Below are positions 40,434 to 49,452 of a stretch of 64,000 nt of DNA, one piece after another. The position numbers and the translations under genes are program-made. The notes below the pieces were generated by a model. That model searched no databases, had not been told where the DNA came from, and saw only the letters and a list, made by a program, of their open reading frames with translations. The stretch's first letter is position 1. Every line of letters starts with the position of its first letter. The DNA is from an uncultured Oscillospiraceae bacterium (GTDB lineage: Bacteria > Bacillota > Clostridia > Oscillospirales > Ruminococcaceae): positions 10,403 to 74,402 of the forward strand of contig CAKSWY010000011.1 in the NCBI GenBank assembly GCA_934513685.1, read 5' to 3'.

Positions 40434-42977
40434 TTGAAGTATGATTTCAAGGCCGTTGAGGCCAAGTGGCAGAAGGTATGGGACGATGAGAATACCTTCG
40501 CCGTCAAAATCGACCATTCCAAACCCAAGTTCTACGCTCTGGTAGAGTTCCCCTATCCCTCTGCTGCGGGCCTGCATGTGGGCCACCCCCGCAGCTACAC
40601 CGCACTGGATGTGGTGTCCCGCAAAAAGCGGATGTGCGGCTACAACGTGCTGTACCCCATGGGCTGGGACGCCTTCGGCCTGCCCACCGAGAACTTCGCC
40701 ATGAAGAATCACATCCATCCTGAGATCGTGACCAAAAACAATGTGGCGCGGTTTAAGAGCCAGCTGAAGAGCCTGGGCCTTTCTTTTGACTGGACCCGCG
40801 AGATCAACACCACGGACCCTTCCTATTATAAGTGGACCCAGTGGATCTTCCTGCAGCTGTACAAGCACGGTCTGGCCTATAAGAAGGAAATGAACGTGAA
40901 CTGGTGCACCGGCTGCAAGGTGGTGCTGGCCAACGAGGAAGTGGTCAACGGCAAGTGCGAGCGCTGCGGAAGCGACGTGGTGCACAAGGTGAAGAGCCAG
41001 TGGATGCTGCGCATCACCGCCTACGCCGATAAGCTGATCGACGGCCTGGACGGCCTGGACTACATCGAGCGCGTGGCCACCCAGCAGAAGAACTGGATCG
41101 GCCGCTCCACCGGCGCTGAGGTGAACTTCGGCACCACCGCCGGCGACACCCTGACCGTGTACACCACCCGCTGCGACACCCTGTTCGGCGCCACCTACAT
41201 GGTCGTCAGCCCCGAGCACGCCATGGTGAAGCAGTGGCTGGAGAACGGCACCATCACCAACCCCGACGCCGTGAAGGCCTACCAGGCCGAGGCCGCCCGC
41301 AAGTCGGACTTCGAGCGCACCGAGCTGAACAAGGAAAAGACCGGCGTGAAGCTGAAGGGCGTGATGGGCATCAACCCTGTGAACGAGCAGGAGATCCCCA
41401 TCTTCATCTCCGATTACGTGCTGGCCACCTACGGCACCGGCGCCATCATGGCCGTGCCCGCCCACGACACCCGCGACTATGAGTTCGCCAAGGTGTTCGG
41501 CCTGCCCATTGTGGAAGTGGTCAAGGGTCAGGGCGAGAGCAACCTGGAAAAGGAAGCCTTCACCGATGTGGCCACTGGCACGCTGGTGAACAGCGGCTTC
41601 CTGAACGGCCTGTCCGTGGAAGAGGCCAAGGCCAAGATGATCGCCTGGCTGGAAGAGAACGGCAAGGGCCATGCCAAGGTCAACTACAAGCTGCGCGACT
41701 GGGTGTTCAGCCGGCAGCGCTACTGGGGCGAGCCCATCCCCATGGTGAAGTGCGAGAAGTGCGGCTGGCAGCCCCTGCCCGAGAGTGAGCTGCCCCTGCG
41801 CCTGCCCGAAATCACCGACTTTGAGCCGGGCGAGAACGGCGAAAGCCCCCTGGCCCGCCATACTGAGTGGGTGAACACCACCTGCCCCTGCTGCGGCGGA
41901 CCCGCCGTGCGTGAGACCGATACCATGCCCCAGTGGGCCGGTTCTTCCTGGTACTTCCTGCGGTATATGGACCCCCACAACGACAAGGAGCTGGCCAGCA
42001 AGGAGGCTCTGGAGTACTGGAGCCCGGTGGACTGGTACAACGGCGGTATGGAGCACACCACCCTGCACCTGCTGTACAGCCGGTTCTGGCATAAGTTCCT
42101 GTACGACATCGGCGTGGTGCCCAAGCCCGAACCCTACCAGAAGCGCACCAGCCACGGCATGATTCTGGGCCTGAACCCCCACAACTTCACCAACCTGCCC
42201 GCAGAAGAGCAGAAGGCCCTGCTGGAGAAGTACGGCAGCGAGAAGGCCGCCCGTGCCGCTCTGGTGGAGAAGTACGGCGAGATGGCCGATCACCCCGTGG
42301 TCAAGATGTCCAAGAGCCTGGGCAACGTGGTGAACCCCGACGACATCGTCAACGAGTACGGCGCCGACACCATGCGCCTGTATGAGATGTTCATCGGCGA
42401 CTTTGAGAAGGCCGCCCCCTGGAACACCGCCTCCATCAAGGGCTGCAAGCGCTTTTTGGACCGCGTGTGGAGCATGCAGGAGCACATCCTGCCCGGCGAG
42501 GGCTACCGCCCCGAGACCGAGGCCCTGATGCACCGCACCATCAAGAAGGTGAGCGAGGACATCGAGGTGCTGAAGCACAACACCGCCATTGCGGCCCTGA
42601 TGACCCTGATGAACGAGTTTGAGGCCAAGGGCGGCTGCACCCGGGATGAGTTCAAGACGCTGCTGCTCCTGCTGAATCCCTTTGCACCCCACCTCACCGA
42701 GGAGCTGTGGCAGCAGCAGGGCTTCGAGGGCCAGATGGCCTATGCGGCCTGGCCCACCTATGAGGACGCCAAGTGCGTGGAGAGCACCGTGGAGATCGCG
42801 GTGCAGGTGAACGGCAAGGTGAAGGCCCGCCTGAAGGTGCCCGCCGACATCGAGTCCGCCGACGCCATTGCGCTGGCCAAGGCCGAGCCCAACGTGGCCC
42901 CCCTGCTGGACGGCAAGACCGTGGTGAAGGAGATCTACGTCAAGGGCAAGCTGGTCAACCTGGCCGTGAAGGGCTGA
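40434..42977 (+). CDS. leuS: Leucyl-tRNA synthetase
   Basis: 847 residues. Class Ia motifs: the HIGH motif as HVGHPRSYT near 46, a zinc-like site CTGCKV...CERCGS near 156-180, the CP1 editing domain with YGTGAIMAVPAHDTRDYEF (in part) near 330, and KMSKS in VVKMSKSLGNVV near 625. It charges tRNA-Leu and edits mischarged products. The start is taken as TTG at 40434, nine bases after GGAG, giving the family's usual N-terminus MKYDFKAVEAKWQ. The TTG at 40425 directly abuts that site and is unlikely. It is the last gene of the topA-leuS run. Confidence 0.97.
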   Translation: MKYDFKAVEAKWQKVWDDENTFAVKIDHSKPKFYALVEFPYPSAAGLHVGHPRSYTALDVVSRKKRMCGYNVLYPMGWDAFGLPTENFAMKNHIHPEIVTKNNVARFKSQLKSLGLSFDWTREINTTDPSYYKWTQWIFLQLYKHGLAYKKEMNVNWCTGCKVVLANEEVVNGKCERCGSDVVHKVKSQWMLRITAYADKLIDGLDGLDYIERVATQQKNWIGRSTGAEVNFGTTAGDTLTVYTTRCDTLFGATYMVVSPEHAMVKQWLENGTITNPDAVKAYQAEAARKSDFERTELNKEKTGVKLKGVMGINPVNEQEIPIFISDYVLATYGTGAIMAVPAHDTRDYEFAKVFGLPIVEVVKGQGESNLEKEAFTDVATGTLVNSGFLNGLSVEEAKAKMIAWLEENGKGHAKVNYKLRDWVFSRQRYWGEPIPMVKCEKCGWQPLPESELPLRLPEITDFEPGENGESPLARHTEWVNTTCPCCGGPAVRETDTMPQWAGSSWYFLRYMDPHNDKELASKEALEYWSPVDWYNGGMEHTTLHLLYSRFWHKFLYDIGVVPKPEPYQKRTSHGMILGLNPHNFTNLPAEEQKALLEKYGSEKAARAALVEKYGEMADHPVVKMSKSLGNVVNPDDIVNEYGADTMRLYEMFIGDFEKAAPWNTASIKGCKRFLDRVWSMQEHILPGEGYRPETEALMHRTIKKVSEDIEVLKHNTAIAALMTLMNEFEAKGGCTRDEFKTLLLLLNPFAPHLTEELWQQQGFEGQMAYAAWPTYEDAKCVESTVEIAVQVNGKVKARLKVPADIESADAIALAKAEPNVAPLLDGKTVVKEIYVKGKLVNLAVKG

Positions 42978-43189
42978 GCCGTTTCAGGCCAGGCCCGCCC
43001 GAAGCCCTCGGGCGCGGCAAAACAATGCCATTTTCAAAGACGAACCCCAGGGGGGAAAACAACGCGGCTGCCCGGCGGGCAAATGCCCAAAAGGCGGCCG
43101 TGCTGCCCCGCTGGGCGGAACGGCCGGCCCACCGAACCGGCCCAGGTCTTTAAACTTTTTGTGAACCCGGAAAAATCGGTAAAAATCAG
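42978..43189. other. Intergenic gap after leuS
   Basis: No gene is supported. A hairpin CCCGA/TCGGG occurs right after leuS without a T-run, so it is at best a weak terminator. The rest is GC-rich sequence up to the rpsU promoter. Confidence 0.5.
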
Positions 43190-43219
43190 TTGACAGGCAG
43201 GCGGGTTCCATAGTATAAT
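43190..43219 (+). promoter_or_regulatory. Promoter of rpsU
   Basis: Perfect TTGACA (43190-43195), 18-base spacer, perfect TATAAT (43214-43219). Confidence 0.92.
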
Positions 43220-43281
43220 TGTACCGTTGATTACTCTGTAGCAACGGAAACTCCTGCCGCAGGTCAAGGGAGGGAAACAAG

Positions 43282-43458
43282 ATGTCGGAAATTCGTGTCA
43301 AGGACGGCGAGTCGCTGGAAAGCGCTCTGCGTCGCTTTAAGCGTTCCACCGCGCGCAGTGGCGTGCTGGCGGAAGTGCGCAAGCGCGAGGCTTACGAGAA
43401 GCCCTCTGTGCGCCGCAAGAAGAAGTCCGAAGCCGCCCGCAAGCGCAAGTTCAAGTAA
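43282..43458 (+). CDS. rpsU: Ribosomal protein S21 (bS21)
   Basis: 58 codons. The translation starts MSEIRVKDGESLESALRRF, has REAYEKPSVRRKKK, and ends in the basic tail KRKFK, a complete S21. The ATG at 43282 follows GGGAGGG. It binds the 30S platform near the mRNA exit and is involved in initiation. It has its own strong promoter and a terminator directly downstream, so it is a single-gene transcript. Confidence 0.97.
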   Translation: MSEIRVKDGESLESALRRFKRSTARSGVLAEVRKREAYEKPSVRRKKKSEAARKRKFK

Positions 43459-43515
43459 TTTGAGTTTGCACAAAGCGGAACCGTGAAAGTCGGAAATGCC
43501 TTTTCGGAGGCAGTA

Positions 43516-43548
43516 AAGCGGGCCTGGTTCGCCAGGCCCGCTTCTATT
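43516..43548 (+). terminator. Terminator of rpsU
   Basis: Perfect 12-base arms AAGCGGGCCTGG/CCAGGCCCGCTT with the stable loop TTCG, followed by CTATT. Confidence 0.88.
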
Positions 43549-43645
43549 ATATCCACTGGTTGAAAAACACCGGTTTTCCGGTGCGGGCTGCCCCTGCGGC
43601 AGCGGCCTGCACCCGGGGCCGGAACAGCGAGAAAGGAGCGCCCCC

Positions 43646-44149
43646 ATGATCGTCACACCGGAATACCTGTTTCGCAGTGTGAGCCACATCACGCCGGAGT
43701 TCCTGCGCAGCCAGGGGGTGCAGGGGCTGGTGCTGGATGTGGACAACACCCTCACCGGCGATGAAAGCCAGACCCTGGACGAAGAGGTGCGCGGCTGGCT
43801 GGATACCATGCGCGCAGCGGGCATTGCCATGACCATTGCCTCCAACAACGATGCGGCCCGGGTGCGCCCTTTTGCCGACCGGGTGGGCCTGCAGTTCGTC
43901 TCTATGGCCTGCAAGCCGCTGCCCATCGGCCTGATGGTGGCCCGCCGCCGTCTGGGGCTTGAAAAGCACCAGATGGCCATTGTGGGCGACCAGCTGTTCA
44001 CCGACCGGATGGCCGCCGGGCTGTACGGCATTCCCGCCTATGTGGTTTTGCCCCGGGGCAAGGACGTGAACAAAGGCGTCAAGGCGAAGCGGAAGCTGGA
44101 AGCGCCGTTCATCCGCCGCTATTACAAAAAAGGGGGAACGCTGCTGTGA
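43646..44149 (+). CDS. yqeG: YqeG-family HAD IIIA phosphatase
   Basis: 167 residues. HAD motif I is DVDNTLTGDE near 31-40, motif II is TIASNND near 67, and motif III is VGDQLFTDRMAA near 113. YqeG proteins are small cytoplasmic phosphatases; related eukaryotic enzymes dephosphorylate phosphatidylglycerophosphate, so a lipid role is possible but not shown. The ATG follows GAAAGGAGCG. The next gene starts with GTG overlapping its stop by 4 bases. Confidence 0.92.
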   Translation: MIVTPEYLFRSVSHITPEFLRSQGVQGLVLDVDNTLTGDESQTLDEEVRGWLDTMRAAGIAMTIASNNDAARVRPFADRVGLQFVSMACKPLPIGLMVARRRLGLEKHQMAIVGDQLFTDRMAAGLYGIPAYVVLPRGKDVNKGVKAKRKLEAPFIRRYYKKGGTLL

Positions 44150-45003
44150 GCATTCGGTTTGGTACCGCCGGAACCAGCGAGAGCTTTAAGGCCATGGGCT
44201 ACAAAGACAGCCTGGATGTGCCGGAATACACCGCGAAATTCGGGCTGAACGCCTTTGAGTATCAGTGCGGCCGCGGGGTGCGGCTGGGCGAGGCAAAGGC
44301 GAAGGTGATGGCACAGCGCGCGGCCGAGCGGGACATTCTGTTCAGTCTGCACGCGCCCTATTTCATCAGCATGAGCAGCCTGGAAGAGGAAAAGCGGCTG
44401 AACAGCATCAACTACATTCTGGACAGCTGCCGGGCCGTAAAAAGCCTGGGCGGCCGCCGGGTGATCTTTCATTCCGGCAGCTGCGGCAAGCAGAGCCGGG
44501 AGGCCGCGCTGGAAAAAGCCCTGGACACGCTGCAACGGATGGTGGAGGCCGTGGACGAGGCCGGTTACGGCGAACTTACCCTCTGCCCGGAAACTATGGG
44601 CAAGGTGGGGCAGCTGGGCACGCTGGACGAGGTGTTGGCCCTGTGCGGCGTGGACAAGCGCATTACCCCCTGCATTGACTTCGGCCACCTGAACGCCCGG
44701 GATCAGGGCTGCATCCGCACCAAGGCGGACTACGCCGCCATTCTGGACCGGATGGCGGAGGTTTTGCAGGATGAGCGGGCTTCGCATTTTCACGCCCACT
44801 TTTCCAAGATCCAGTACACCACCGGCGGCGAAAAGTGCCATCTGACCTTTGCCGACACGGTGTACGGCCCGGAGTTTGAGCCGCTGATGGAGCTTTGCTA
44901 TGAGCGGGGGCTTTCGCCGGTGATCATCTGCGAAAGCGCCGGAACCCAGGCCGAGGATGCCCGGACCATGATGCAGTACTATCAAAGCCTTGCAAAGGGC
45001 TGA
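44146..45003 (+). CDS. TIM-barrel protein of the endonuclease IV/AP endonuclease 2 family
   Basis: 285 residues with the endonuclease-IV pattern: FGTAGTSESF start, LFSLHAPYFISMSS near 65-78 with a metal His, VIFHSGSCGK near 107 (His), LCPETMGKVGQLG near 148 (Glu), CIDFGHLNARDQG near 180 (Asp, His), HFHAHFSKI near 213 (His) and VIICESAG near 263 (Glu). All expected zinc ligand positions are filled, so it may be an active AP endonuclease, although the short form could also act on another substrate. GTG start, translationally coupled to yqeG (GTGA). Confidence 0.85.
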   Translation: MSIRFGTAGTSESFKAMGYKDSLDVPEYTAKFGLNAFEYQCGRGVRLGEAKAKVMAQRAAERDILFSLHAPYFISMSSLEEEKRLNSINYILDSCRAVKSLGGRRVIFHSGSCGKQSREAALEKALDTLQRMVEAVDEAGYGELTLCPETMGKVGQLGTLDEVLALCGVDKRITPCIDFGHLNARDQGCIRTKADYAAILDRMAEVLQDERASHFHAHFSKIQYTTGGEKCHLTFADTVYGPEFEPLMELCYERGLSPVIICESAGTQAEDARTMMQYYQSLAKG

Positions 45004-45109
45004 AAAAGCAAAGCGCGGCCCCGGCCGCATTTAGCGGCGGCAAACCCGAAAAAACGGGCGGAAAGCCCGAATTTTGCCGCCACCCCGCCCCTTTTCTGAG
45101 GCAAACCCC

Positions 45110-45138
45110 TTGAAAAAGCGGGGCTTTTCGGGTAAAAT
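45110..45138 (+). promoter_or_regulatory. Promoter of efp
   Basis: TTGAAA (45110-45115), 17-base spacer, TAAAAT (45133-45138). Confidence 0.75.
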
Positions 45139-45193
45139 AGAAAACAGATATGCGCCAGTATAGCATGAAAAACATTCGTGGAGGTTTTCGTAT

Positions 45194-45751
45194 ATGATTT
45201 CTGCAGGCGATTTTCGCAACGGCATGACCTTTGAGGAGGACGGCAAGGTTCTCCAGGTGGTGGAGTTCCAGCACGTGAAGCCCGGCAAGGGCGCTGCCTT
45301 CGTGCGCACCAAGACCAAGAACGTGATCACCGGTGCTGTCACCGAGACCAGCTACAACCCCAGCGCCAAGTTCCCCCAGGCCTTCATTGACCGCCGCGAG
45401 ATGCAGTACACCTACAGCGACGGCGACCTGTACTACTTCATGGATATGGAGACCTACGATCAGATCCCCGTGAACAAGAGCGACCTGGGCGATTCCTTCA
45501 AGTTCTGCAAAGAGAACGAGATGGTGAAGGTCCTGTCCTACAAGGGCAAGGTGTTCGGCATTGAAGTGCCCAACTTTGTTGAGCTGGAGGTCGTTGAGAC
45601 CGAGCCTGGCTTCAAGGGCAACACTGCCACCAACACCCTGAAGCCCGCCAAGCTGGAGACCGGCGCTGAGATCCGCGTGCCCCTGTTCATCAACGAGGGC
45701 GACAAGATCCGCATCGATACCCGCACCGGCGAGTATATGGAGCGCCTGTAA
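45194..45751 (+). CDS. efp: Elongation factor P
   Basis: 185 residues with the three-barrel EF-P layout: SAGDFRNGMTFEEDGKV at the start, the modifiable loop VKPGKGAAF with K32 at the tip, and the C-terminal ITGAEIRVPLF-like TGAEIRVPLFINEGDKIRIDTRTGEY (in part). It relieves stalling at polyproline. No EF-P-modifying enzyme gene is in the window. The start follows GTGGAGG, and the gene has its own promoter and terminator. Confidence 0.98.
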   Translation: MISAGDFRNGMTFEEDGKVLQVVEFQHVKPGKGAAFVRTKTKNVITGAVTETSYNPSAKFPQAFIDRREMQYTYSDGDLYYFMDMETYDQIPVNKSDLGDSFKFCKENEMVKVLSYKGKVFGIEVPNFVELEVVETEPGFKGNTATNTLKPAKLETGAEIRVPLFINEGDKIRIDTRTGEYMERL

Positions 45752-45783
45752 GCTGCAAGCGCCCACCTGACCGCAGCAAAACG

Positions 45784-45824
45784 GCCGGGCGGCGGCCGAT
45801 CCTGTGCCGCCGCCCGGCTTTTTT
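45784..45824 (+). terminator. Terminator of efp
   Basis: Perfect 13-base arms GCCGGGCGGCGGC/GCCGCCGCCCGGC, nine-base loop, then TTTTTT. Confidence 0.93.
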
Positions 45825-45920
45825 GAATAGAGGGCTGGTTCCACCGCGGTGAAGCCGGCCTTCGAGATGCCACTGTGAACCTGAAATCGGGGTGAATGGC
45901 CCCGGGCAAAGGAGCAAACC

Positions 45921-46355
45921 ATGGAACTGAAGGAAAAGTGCGCTTACATCAAGGGCCTGATGGAGGGCCTGGAGCTGGACACCACCACCAAAGAGGGCAA
46001 GGTGATCAATGCCATGATGGAGCTGCTCACCGAGCTGACCAGCACCGTTACCGCGCTGGACGATGAGATGGATCAGGTGTACGATGAGCTGGACGCCATC
46101 GATGAGGACATGGACGACCTGGAAGAGGCCGTGTATGGCGACGAGGACGACGAAGAGGAAGACGGCGATGCCGAGGACGAGGAAGCCCAGTATGAGCTGA
46201 CCTGCCCCAAGTGCGGCGCTGTGACCGTGGTGGATGAGGAAGCTCTGATGAGCGAGGAAATCCACTGCCAGAACTGCGGCGCGGCCTTCGACATTGAGTT
46301 CGGTGTCTGCAACCCCGAGGATGCCCCCTGCGAGCCTGCGGAGGATGAGGAGTAA
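45921..46355 (+). CDS. CD1247-type acidic zinc-ribbon protein
   Basis: 144 residues. The N-terminal helix MELKEKCAYIKGLMEGLEL and the coiled-coil-like region to about 75 match the domain named after Clostridioides CD1247. A run of Asp/Glu (about 75-95) separates it from a two-Cys-pair zinc ribbon (CPKCGA near 104, CQNCGA near 126). The function is unknown; the gene commonly sits next to efp in clostridia. It starts after AAAGGAGC, with no evident promoter of its own in the 97 bases after the efp terminator. Confidence 0.85.
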   Translation: MELKEKCAYIKGLMEGLELDTTTKEGKVINAMMELLTELTSTVTALDDEMDQVYDELDAIDEDMDDLEEAVYGDEDDEEEDGDAEDEEAQYELTCPKCGAVTVVDEEALMSEEIHCQNCGAAFDIEFGVCNPEDAPCEPAEDEE

Positions 46356-46395
46356 TCTTCTTCCCTCTGCGCCATGAAATTGGCAGATAAGCAAT

Positions 46396-46440
46396 AAAAA
46401 AACCGCTGTGTGAATGCTTTCACACAGCGGTTTTTGTTTT
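46396..46440 (+). terminator. Bidirectional terminator
   Basis: Perfect arms AAAAACCGCTGTGTGAA/TTCACACAGCGGTTTTT with a short loop. A-run on the left and TTTTTGTTTT on the right serve both the CD1247-type gene and the convergent gene at 46470. Confidence 0.93.
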
Positions 46441-46469
46441 GCGGTAAAGTTTGAAAGTCAGCCCGAAGC

Positions 46470-46766
46470 TCAGGCCTCGGCGGCGTCCCGCAGGGCGCGG
46501 TCCAGCCAGATGGAGCCGATGTCCAGCGCGGTGTACAGGCCAACCTTGGTGCCCTGCTTCACCACACGCTCAGGCAGGGCCTTGGCAGTATCGGTGGAAA
46601 GCAGCATTACCTGCACCTTATCGGCGATTTTAACACCGCCCTGCTCTTTCTCGGTGAGAACCTGCATGAACACCACAAAGGGATCGGCCATGTTGCCGTA
46701 ATAGATCTCGTTGTTGCTGCGCACCAGGGGACGGCCCCGGTAGGTCAGTTTAGGGGTAAAAGCCAT
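46470..46766 (-). CDS. Small conserved protein of unknown function
   Basis: 98 residues. No signal peptide or membrane segment; mixed alpha/beta look with motifs YRGRPLVRSNNEIYYG and LYTALDIGSIWLDRAL. I recall similar proteins in many gut Firmicutes but no function. It is a stand-alone gene with its own promoter (46922-46950), a good AGGAGG site and a terminator. Codon use is like its neighbours, so it looks like a resident gene. Confidence 0.8.
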   Translation of the reverse strand: MAFTPKLTYRGRPLVRSNNEIYYGNMADPFVVFMQVLTEKEQGGVKIADKVQVMLLSTDTAKALPERVVKQGTKVGLYTALDIGSIWLDRALRDAAEA

Positions 46767-46921
46767 GTGAAAAGCCTCCTGTCAAATAATCTATGGGGTG
46801 TGCGCCTGCAAACACAGGGCAGCGCACCCGCGGGTGGTCAGCGCCCGCAAAAGTACGCGATGGCGGCTGCGGCCTTCCGCCGGAAAAGAACCAGCCACTG
46901 CGCATGATGCCTGTACCCATT

Positions 46922-46950
46922 AGTATAGCATAAAAGCAGACAGGTTACAA
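46922..46950 (-). promoter_or_regulatory. Promoter of the 98-residue protein gene
   Basis: Minus strand TTGTAA (46945-46950), 17-base spacer, TATACT (46922-46927) preceded by TGC. The leader of about 150 bases to the ATG holds nothing recognisable. Confidence 0.75.
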
Positions 46951-46967
46951 GGCAGGGGCCACGGTAC

Positions 46968-47003
46968 AAAACGCTTTTGCGGAACACAGAACCCGCAAAA
47001 TGC
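46968..47003 (-). terminator. Possible terminator of the glycan cluster
   Basis: Minus strand TTTTGCGG/CCGCAAAA arms around a 10-base loop, then GCGTTTTG. The T-run is short and offset, so this is moderate evidence. Confidence 0.5.
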
Positions 47004-47040
47004 CCGAAAAACGGCCTCCATGCGCCGGAAGAACAGGGGG

Positions 47041-47463
47041 TTACCGCGTCTCGCCGGAAGGAGAATCGGCTTTATCCGGGGCCGCAGAGCCGGGCTGAGC
47101 GGTGTGCGCGGCTTCATGCTCTTCCTGATCCCGCTCGTTCAGGGCCACTTTCTGCGCCAGAGTGCGCAGCTTGAAATCCATCTGGCTGATGCGCACGGTC
47201 ATGGAAAACTGGTGCACCAGCAGCACAAAGATGATGAGCAGATACACCAGATTGATGGGGCTTTCAAATTCCAGCAGGCGGGAAACCCAGGAAGCCACCT
47301 CCGGGAAGATGCTCAGCAGCAGCAGGAAGGCCGCGAAGAACAGCCAGAAGATACAGTCCTCGATCTGGACCTTGGCCTGCCGGATGCGCTTGAGGATGAA
47401 GGCGGCGGTGGAAATGCTGCCCAGAACCAGAAACACACGCAGGTAGATGCTGATCTCGATCAT
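47041..47463 (-). CDS. DUF2304 family membrane protein
   Basis: 140 residues with three membrane helices (about 4-24, 37-58 and 67-90), ending in a charged, disordered tail. The core EDCIFWLFFAAFLLLLSIFPE (in part) and INLVYLLIIFVLLVHQF match DUF2304 proteins, which are nearly always encoded beside GT2 glycosyltransferases and are thought to partner them. It starts 3 bases after the GT2 stop, so it is co-translated with it. Confidence 0.85.
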   Translation of the reverse strand: MIEISIYLRVFLVLGSISTAAFILKRIRQAKVQIEDCIFWLFFAAFLLLLSIFPEVASWVSRLLEFESPINLVYLLIIFVLLVHQFSMTVRISQMDFKLRTLAQKVALNERDQEEHEAAHTAQPGSAAPDKADSPSGETR

Positions 47464-47466
47464 GGG

Positions 47467-48186
47467 TCACAGGCTCCTTTCCGGGTAGGGGTAGGTGGTA
47501 TCCCGCTTGCGGAACCACTGAATGAGCAGGATGGAAAGCCCCATCTTGATCATATACTGCACCGAGCGGGCGAAGTTCAGGTAGCTTTCGCCGGCAGTGC
47601 GCTCGGCCATTTTCACCTGAACCTCCTTGACCACCGCGCCGTTCTTGATGAGGTAGCTGATGGTGTCCGGCTCCGGGCCGTAGTTCAGATTCTGGGCAAA
47701 CTCCTCCAGCAGGCGGCGGTTGAACATACGCATGCCGCTGGTGGGGTCGCAGATGGGCTGGCCGGTGGTGAGCCGGATGGCCCAGCTGATGAGGTAGCTG
47801 CCCACCATGCGCAGGGTGCGGGGCTTCAGCACCGTGATGAACCGGCTGCCGATCACGATGTCGGCCCCGGCCTCCAGCTCTTCCAGCATGGGAGCGATGT
47901 ACCGGGGCAGGTGCTGGCCGTCGGCGTCCAGCTGCATGGCGCAGTCGTACCCATGCTCAGCGGCGTAGCGCAGGCCGGTCTGGAACGCCCCGGCCAGGCC
48001 CAGGTTCACCGGCAGGTCGATCAGCCGGTAGCCGCGGCTGCGGCAGATGGCGGCGGTGCGGTCACGGCTGCCGTCGTTTACCACAACGTAATCGTATTGG
48101 GGGTAGTTCTGGATGAGGTCATCCACCACCCGTTCAATGCTGCCTTCTTCGTTGTAGGCAGGAATCACAATGAGGAGCTTTGGCAT
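47467..48186 (-). CDS. Family 2 glycosyltransferase (dolichyl-phosphate mannosyltransferase-like)
   Basis: 239 residues, a GT-A fold. VIPAYNEEGSIERVV at the start, VVNDGSRDRT near 35, the DxD region QLDADGQHLP near 85 and GSRF near 116 are typical of polyprenyl-phosphate sugar transferases. No multi-helix C-terminus is present, so the DUF2304 protein encoded next door may provide the membrane part. The donor and acceptor are unknown. ATG with AGGAGG upstream. Confidence 0.9.
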   Translation of the reverse strand: MPKLLIVIPAYNEEGSIERVVDDLIQNYPQYDYVVVNDGSRDRTAAICRSRGYRLIDLPVNLGLAGAFQTGLRYAAEHGYDCAMQLDADGQHLPRYIAPMLEELEAGADIVIGSRFITVLKPRTLRMVGSYLISWAIRLTTGQPICDPTSGMRMFNRRLLEEFAQNLNYGPEPDTISYLIKNGAVVKEVQVKMAERTAGESYLNFARSVQYMIKMGLSILLIQWFRKRDTTYPYPERSL

Positions 48187-48195
48187 AATGCCTCC

Positions 48196-49353
48196 TTATT
48201 CAGGGCGGGTCTTTGAGGCGGGCAGCAGGGCCTCCAGGGCGGCTGCGGTGGCGTCCCAGGTAAACAGCGTTTGCAGGCGCGCCCGGGTGAGGGCTGCGGC
48301 TTCGCACCGCCAGGCATCGTCCGTCAGGGCCTGCTTCAGCGCCGGGGCCAGGGCCTCGGGGGTCGGCGCGTCCAGCTGAATTCCATAGCGATCATCGGGC
48401 AGCAGCTCGTCGCTGCCGCCGGTGCGGCTGGTGAGGATGGGGCAGCCCAGGGCTGCGGCCTCCAGAAATGTGGTGGGAAAGCCCTCGGCGTACCGTGTGG
48501 GCAGGCAGTAGAGGTCCGCCTGCCGGTACAGCTGCAGCGTCTGGGCGTAGGGAACACTTCCAAGATAGAAAACACCCGGCGGGCAGGCGGCCTTCAGGCT
48601 GGCCAGCTGAGGGCCGTCTCCGGCCACCGCCAGAGCGGTATCGGGCAGGTGCAGGCGCGTGAAGGCCTCCACCAGCTCAGCCACACCCTTCTCCGGGATG
48701 ATGCGCCCCACAAAGGCGACCAGTTTGGTTTCAGGCGAAAGGCCCAGCCGGGCGCGCCAGTCGATCTGCGGCTCGCCTGCGGCCAGGGCTTCCAGCTGGG
48801 CGGGGTCCACGCTGTTGTAGAGGGTGCCTTTGGTCTGGATGTGGAAATGCGTCAGCCACCGGCAGACGGCCTGACTGACCCCGTAAAAGGGCGCGCCGCA
48901 GGCCTTGAGCCAGGCGGCGGCCAGATGCTCGTACAAATGCCCGGCCCAGCCCACCGGGCCGCCGCCCATGGGCAGGTGGCCGGTGGAGTGCTCGATGACC
49001 AGGAAGGGGATGCGCCGCCGTTTGCAGCAGCCCGCCGCGTACAGGCTGGAGGGGTAGAACCGGGCCTGCACCACGCACAGGTCAATGGGGTTGGCCCACA
49101 CCTGCCCCATGAGGCGGCGGAGGGTACCGCCCGGCTTGGGCACGGGGAAGCGCCCGCCCATCAGCGGCCATACCGGAAGCCGGATGATCTCCACCCCCTC
49201 GGAGACCTCATGCTCCGGCAGGCCGGGCAGAGCGCTGGTAACCACCAGAACCCGGTGCCCATGGGCCAGCAGCTTTTGGGCCAGGCAGCTGGTGTATCGC
49301 TCGACCCCACCCACGGTGGGAAGGTATTGAGCCGAGAAAAAACAGATGGTCAC
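48196..49353 (-). CDS. Family 4 glycosyltransferase
   Basis: 385 residues. The N-terminal Rossmann domain starts VTICFFSAQYLPTVGGVERYTS (in part). The C-terminal domain has VAFVGRIIPEKGVAELVEAF (in part) near 210 and the nucleotide-sugar EX7E motif in YAEGFPTTFLEAAALG near 295. It transfers a sugar from an activated donor, probably to a lipid-linked surface glycan. GTG at 49353 is preferred, eight bases after GGAG; an in-frame GTG three codons earlier nearly touches that site. An extended -10 element lies about 33 bases upstream. Confidence 0.9.
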   Translation of the reverse strand: MTICFFSAQYLPTVGGVERYTSCLAQKLLAHGHRVLVVTSALPGLPEHEVSEGVEIIRLPVWPLMGGRFPVPKPGGTLRRLMGQVWANPIDLCVVQARFYPSSLYAAGCCKRRRIPFLVIEHSTGHLPMGGGPVGWAGHLYEHLAAAWLKACGAPFYGVSQAVCRWLTHFHIQTKGTLYNSVDPAQLEALAAGEPQIDWRARLGLSPETKLVAFVGRIIPEKGVAELVEAFTRLHLPDTALAVAGDGPQLASLKAACPPGVFYLGSVPYAQTLQLYRQADLYCLPTRYAEGFPTTFLEAAALGCPILTSRTGGSDELLPDDRYGIQLDAPTPEALAPALKQALTDDAWRCEAAALTRARLQTLFTWDATAAALEALLPASKTRPE

Positions 49354-49385
49354 GCAAAACACTCCAATTCGGACAGTGTGACTGA

Positions 49386-49394
49386 ATTATAACA
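49386..49394 (-). promoter_or_regulatory. Weak extended -10 element before the GT4 gene
   Basis: Minus strand TGT-TATAAT with no -35 box at a usual distance. It could give an internal promoter for the last three genes of the cluster. Confidence 0.45.
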
Positions 49395-49452
49395 AAACGT
49401 AAAAAACAACCGCCGGAAATTTATACCGAATTTGTAATTTGCACAGATGAAA

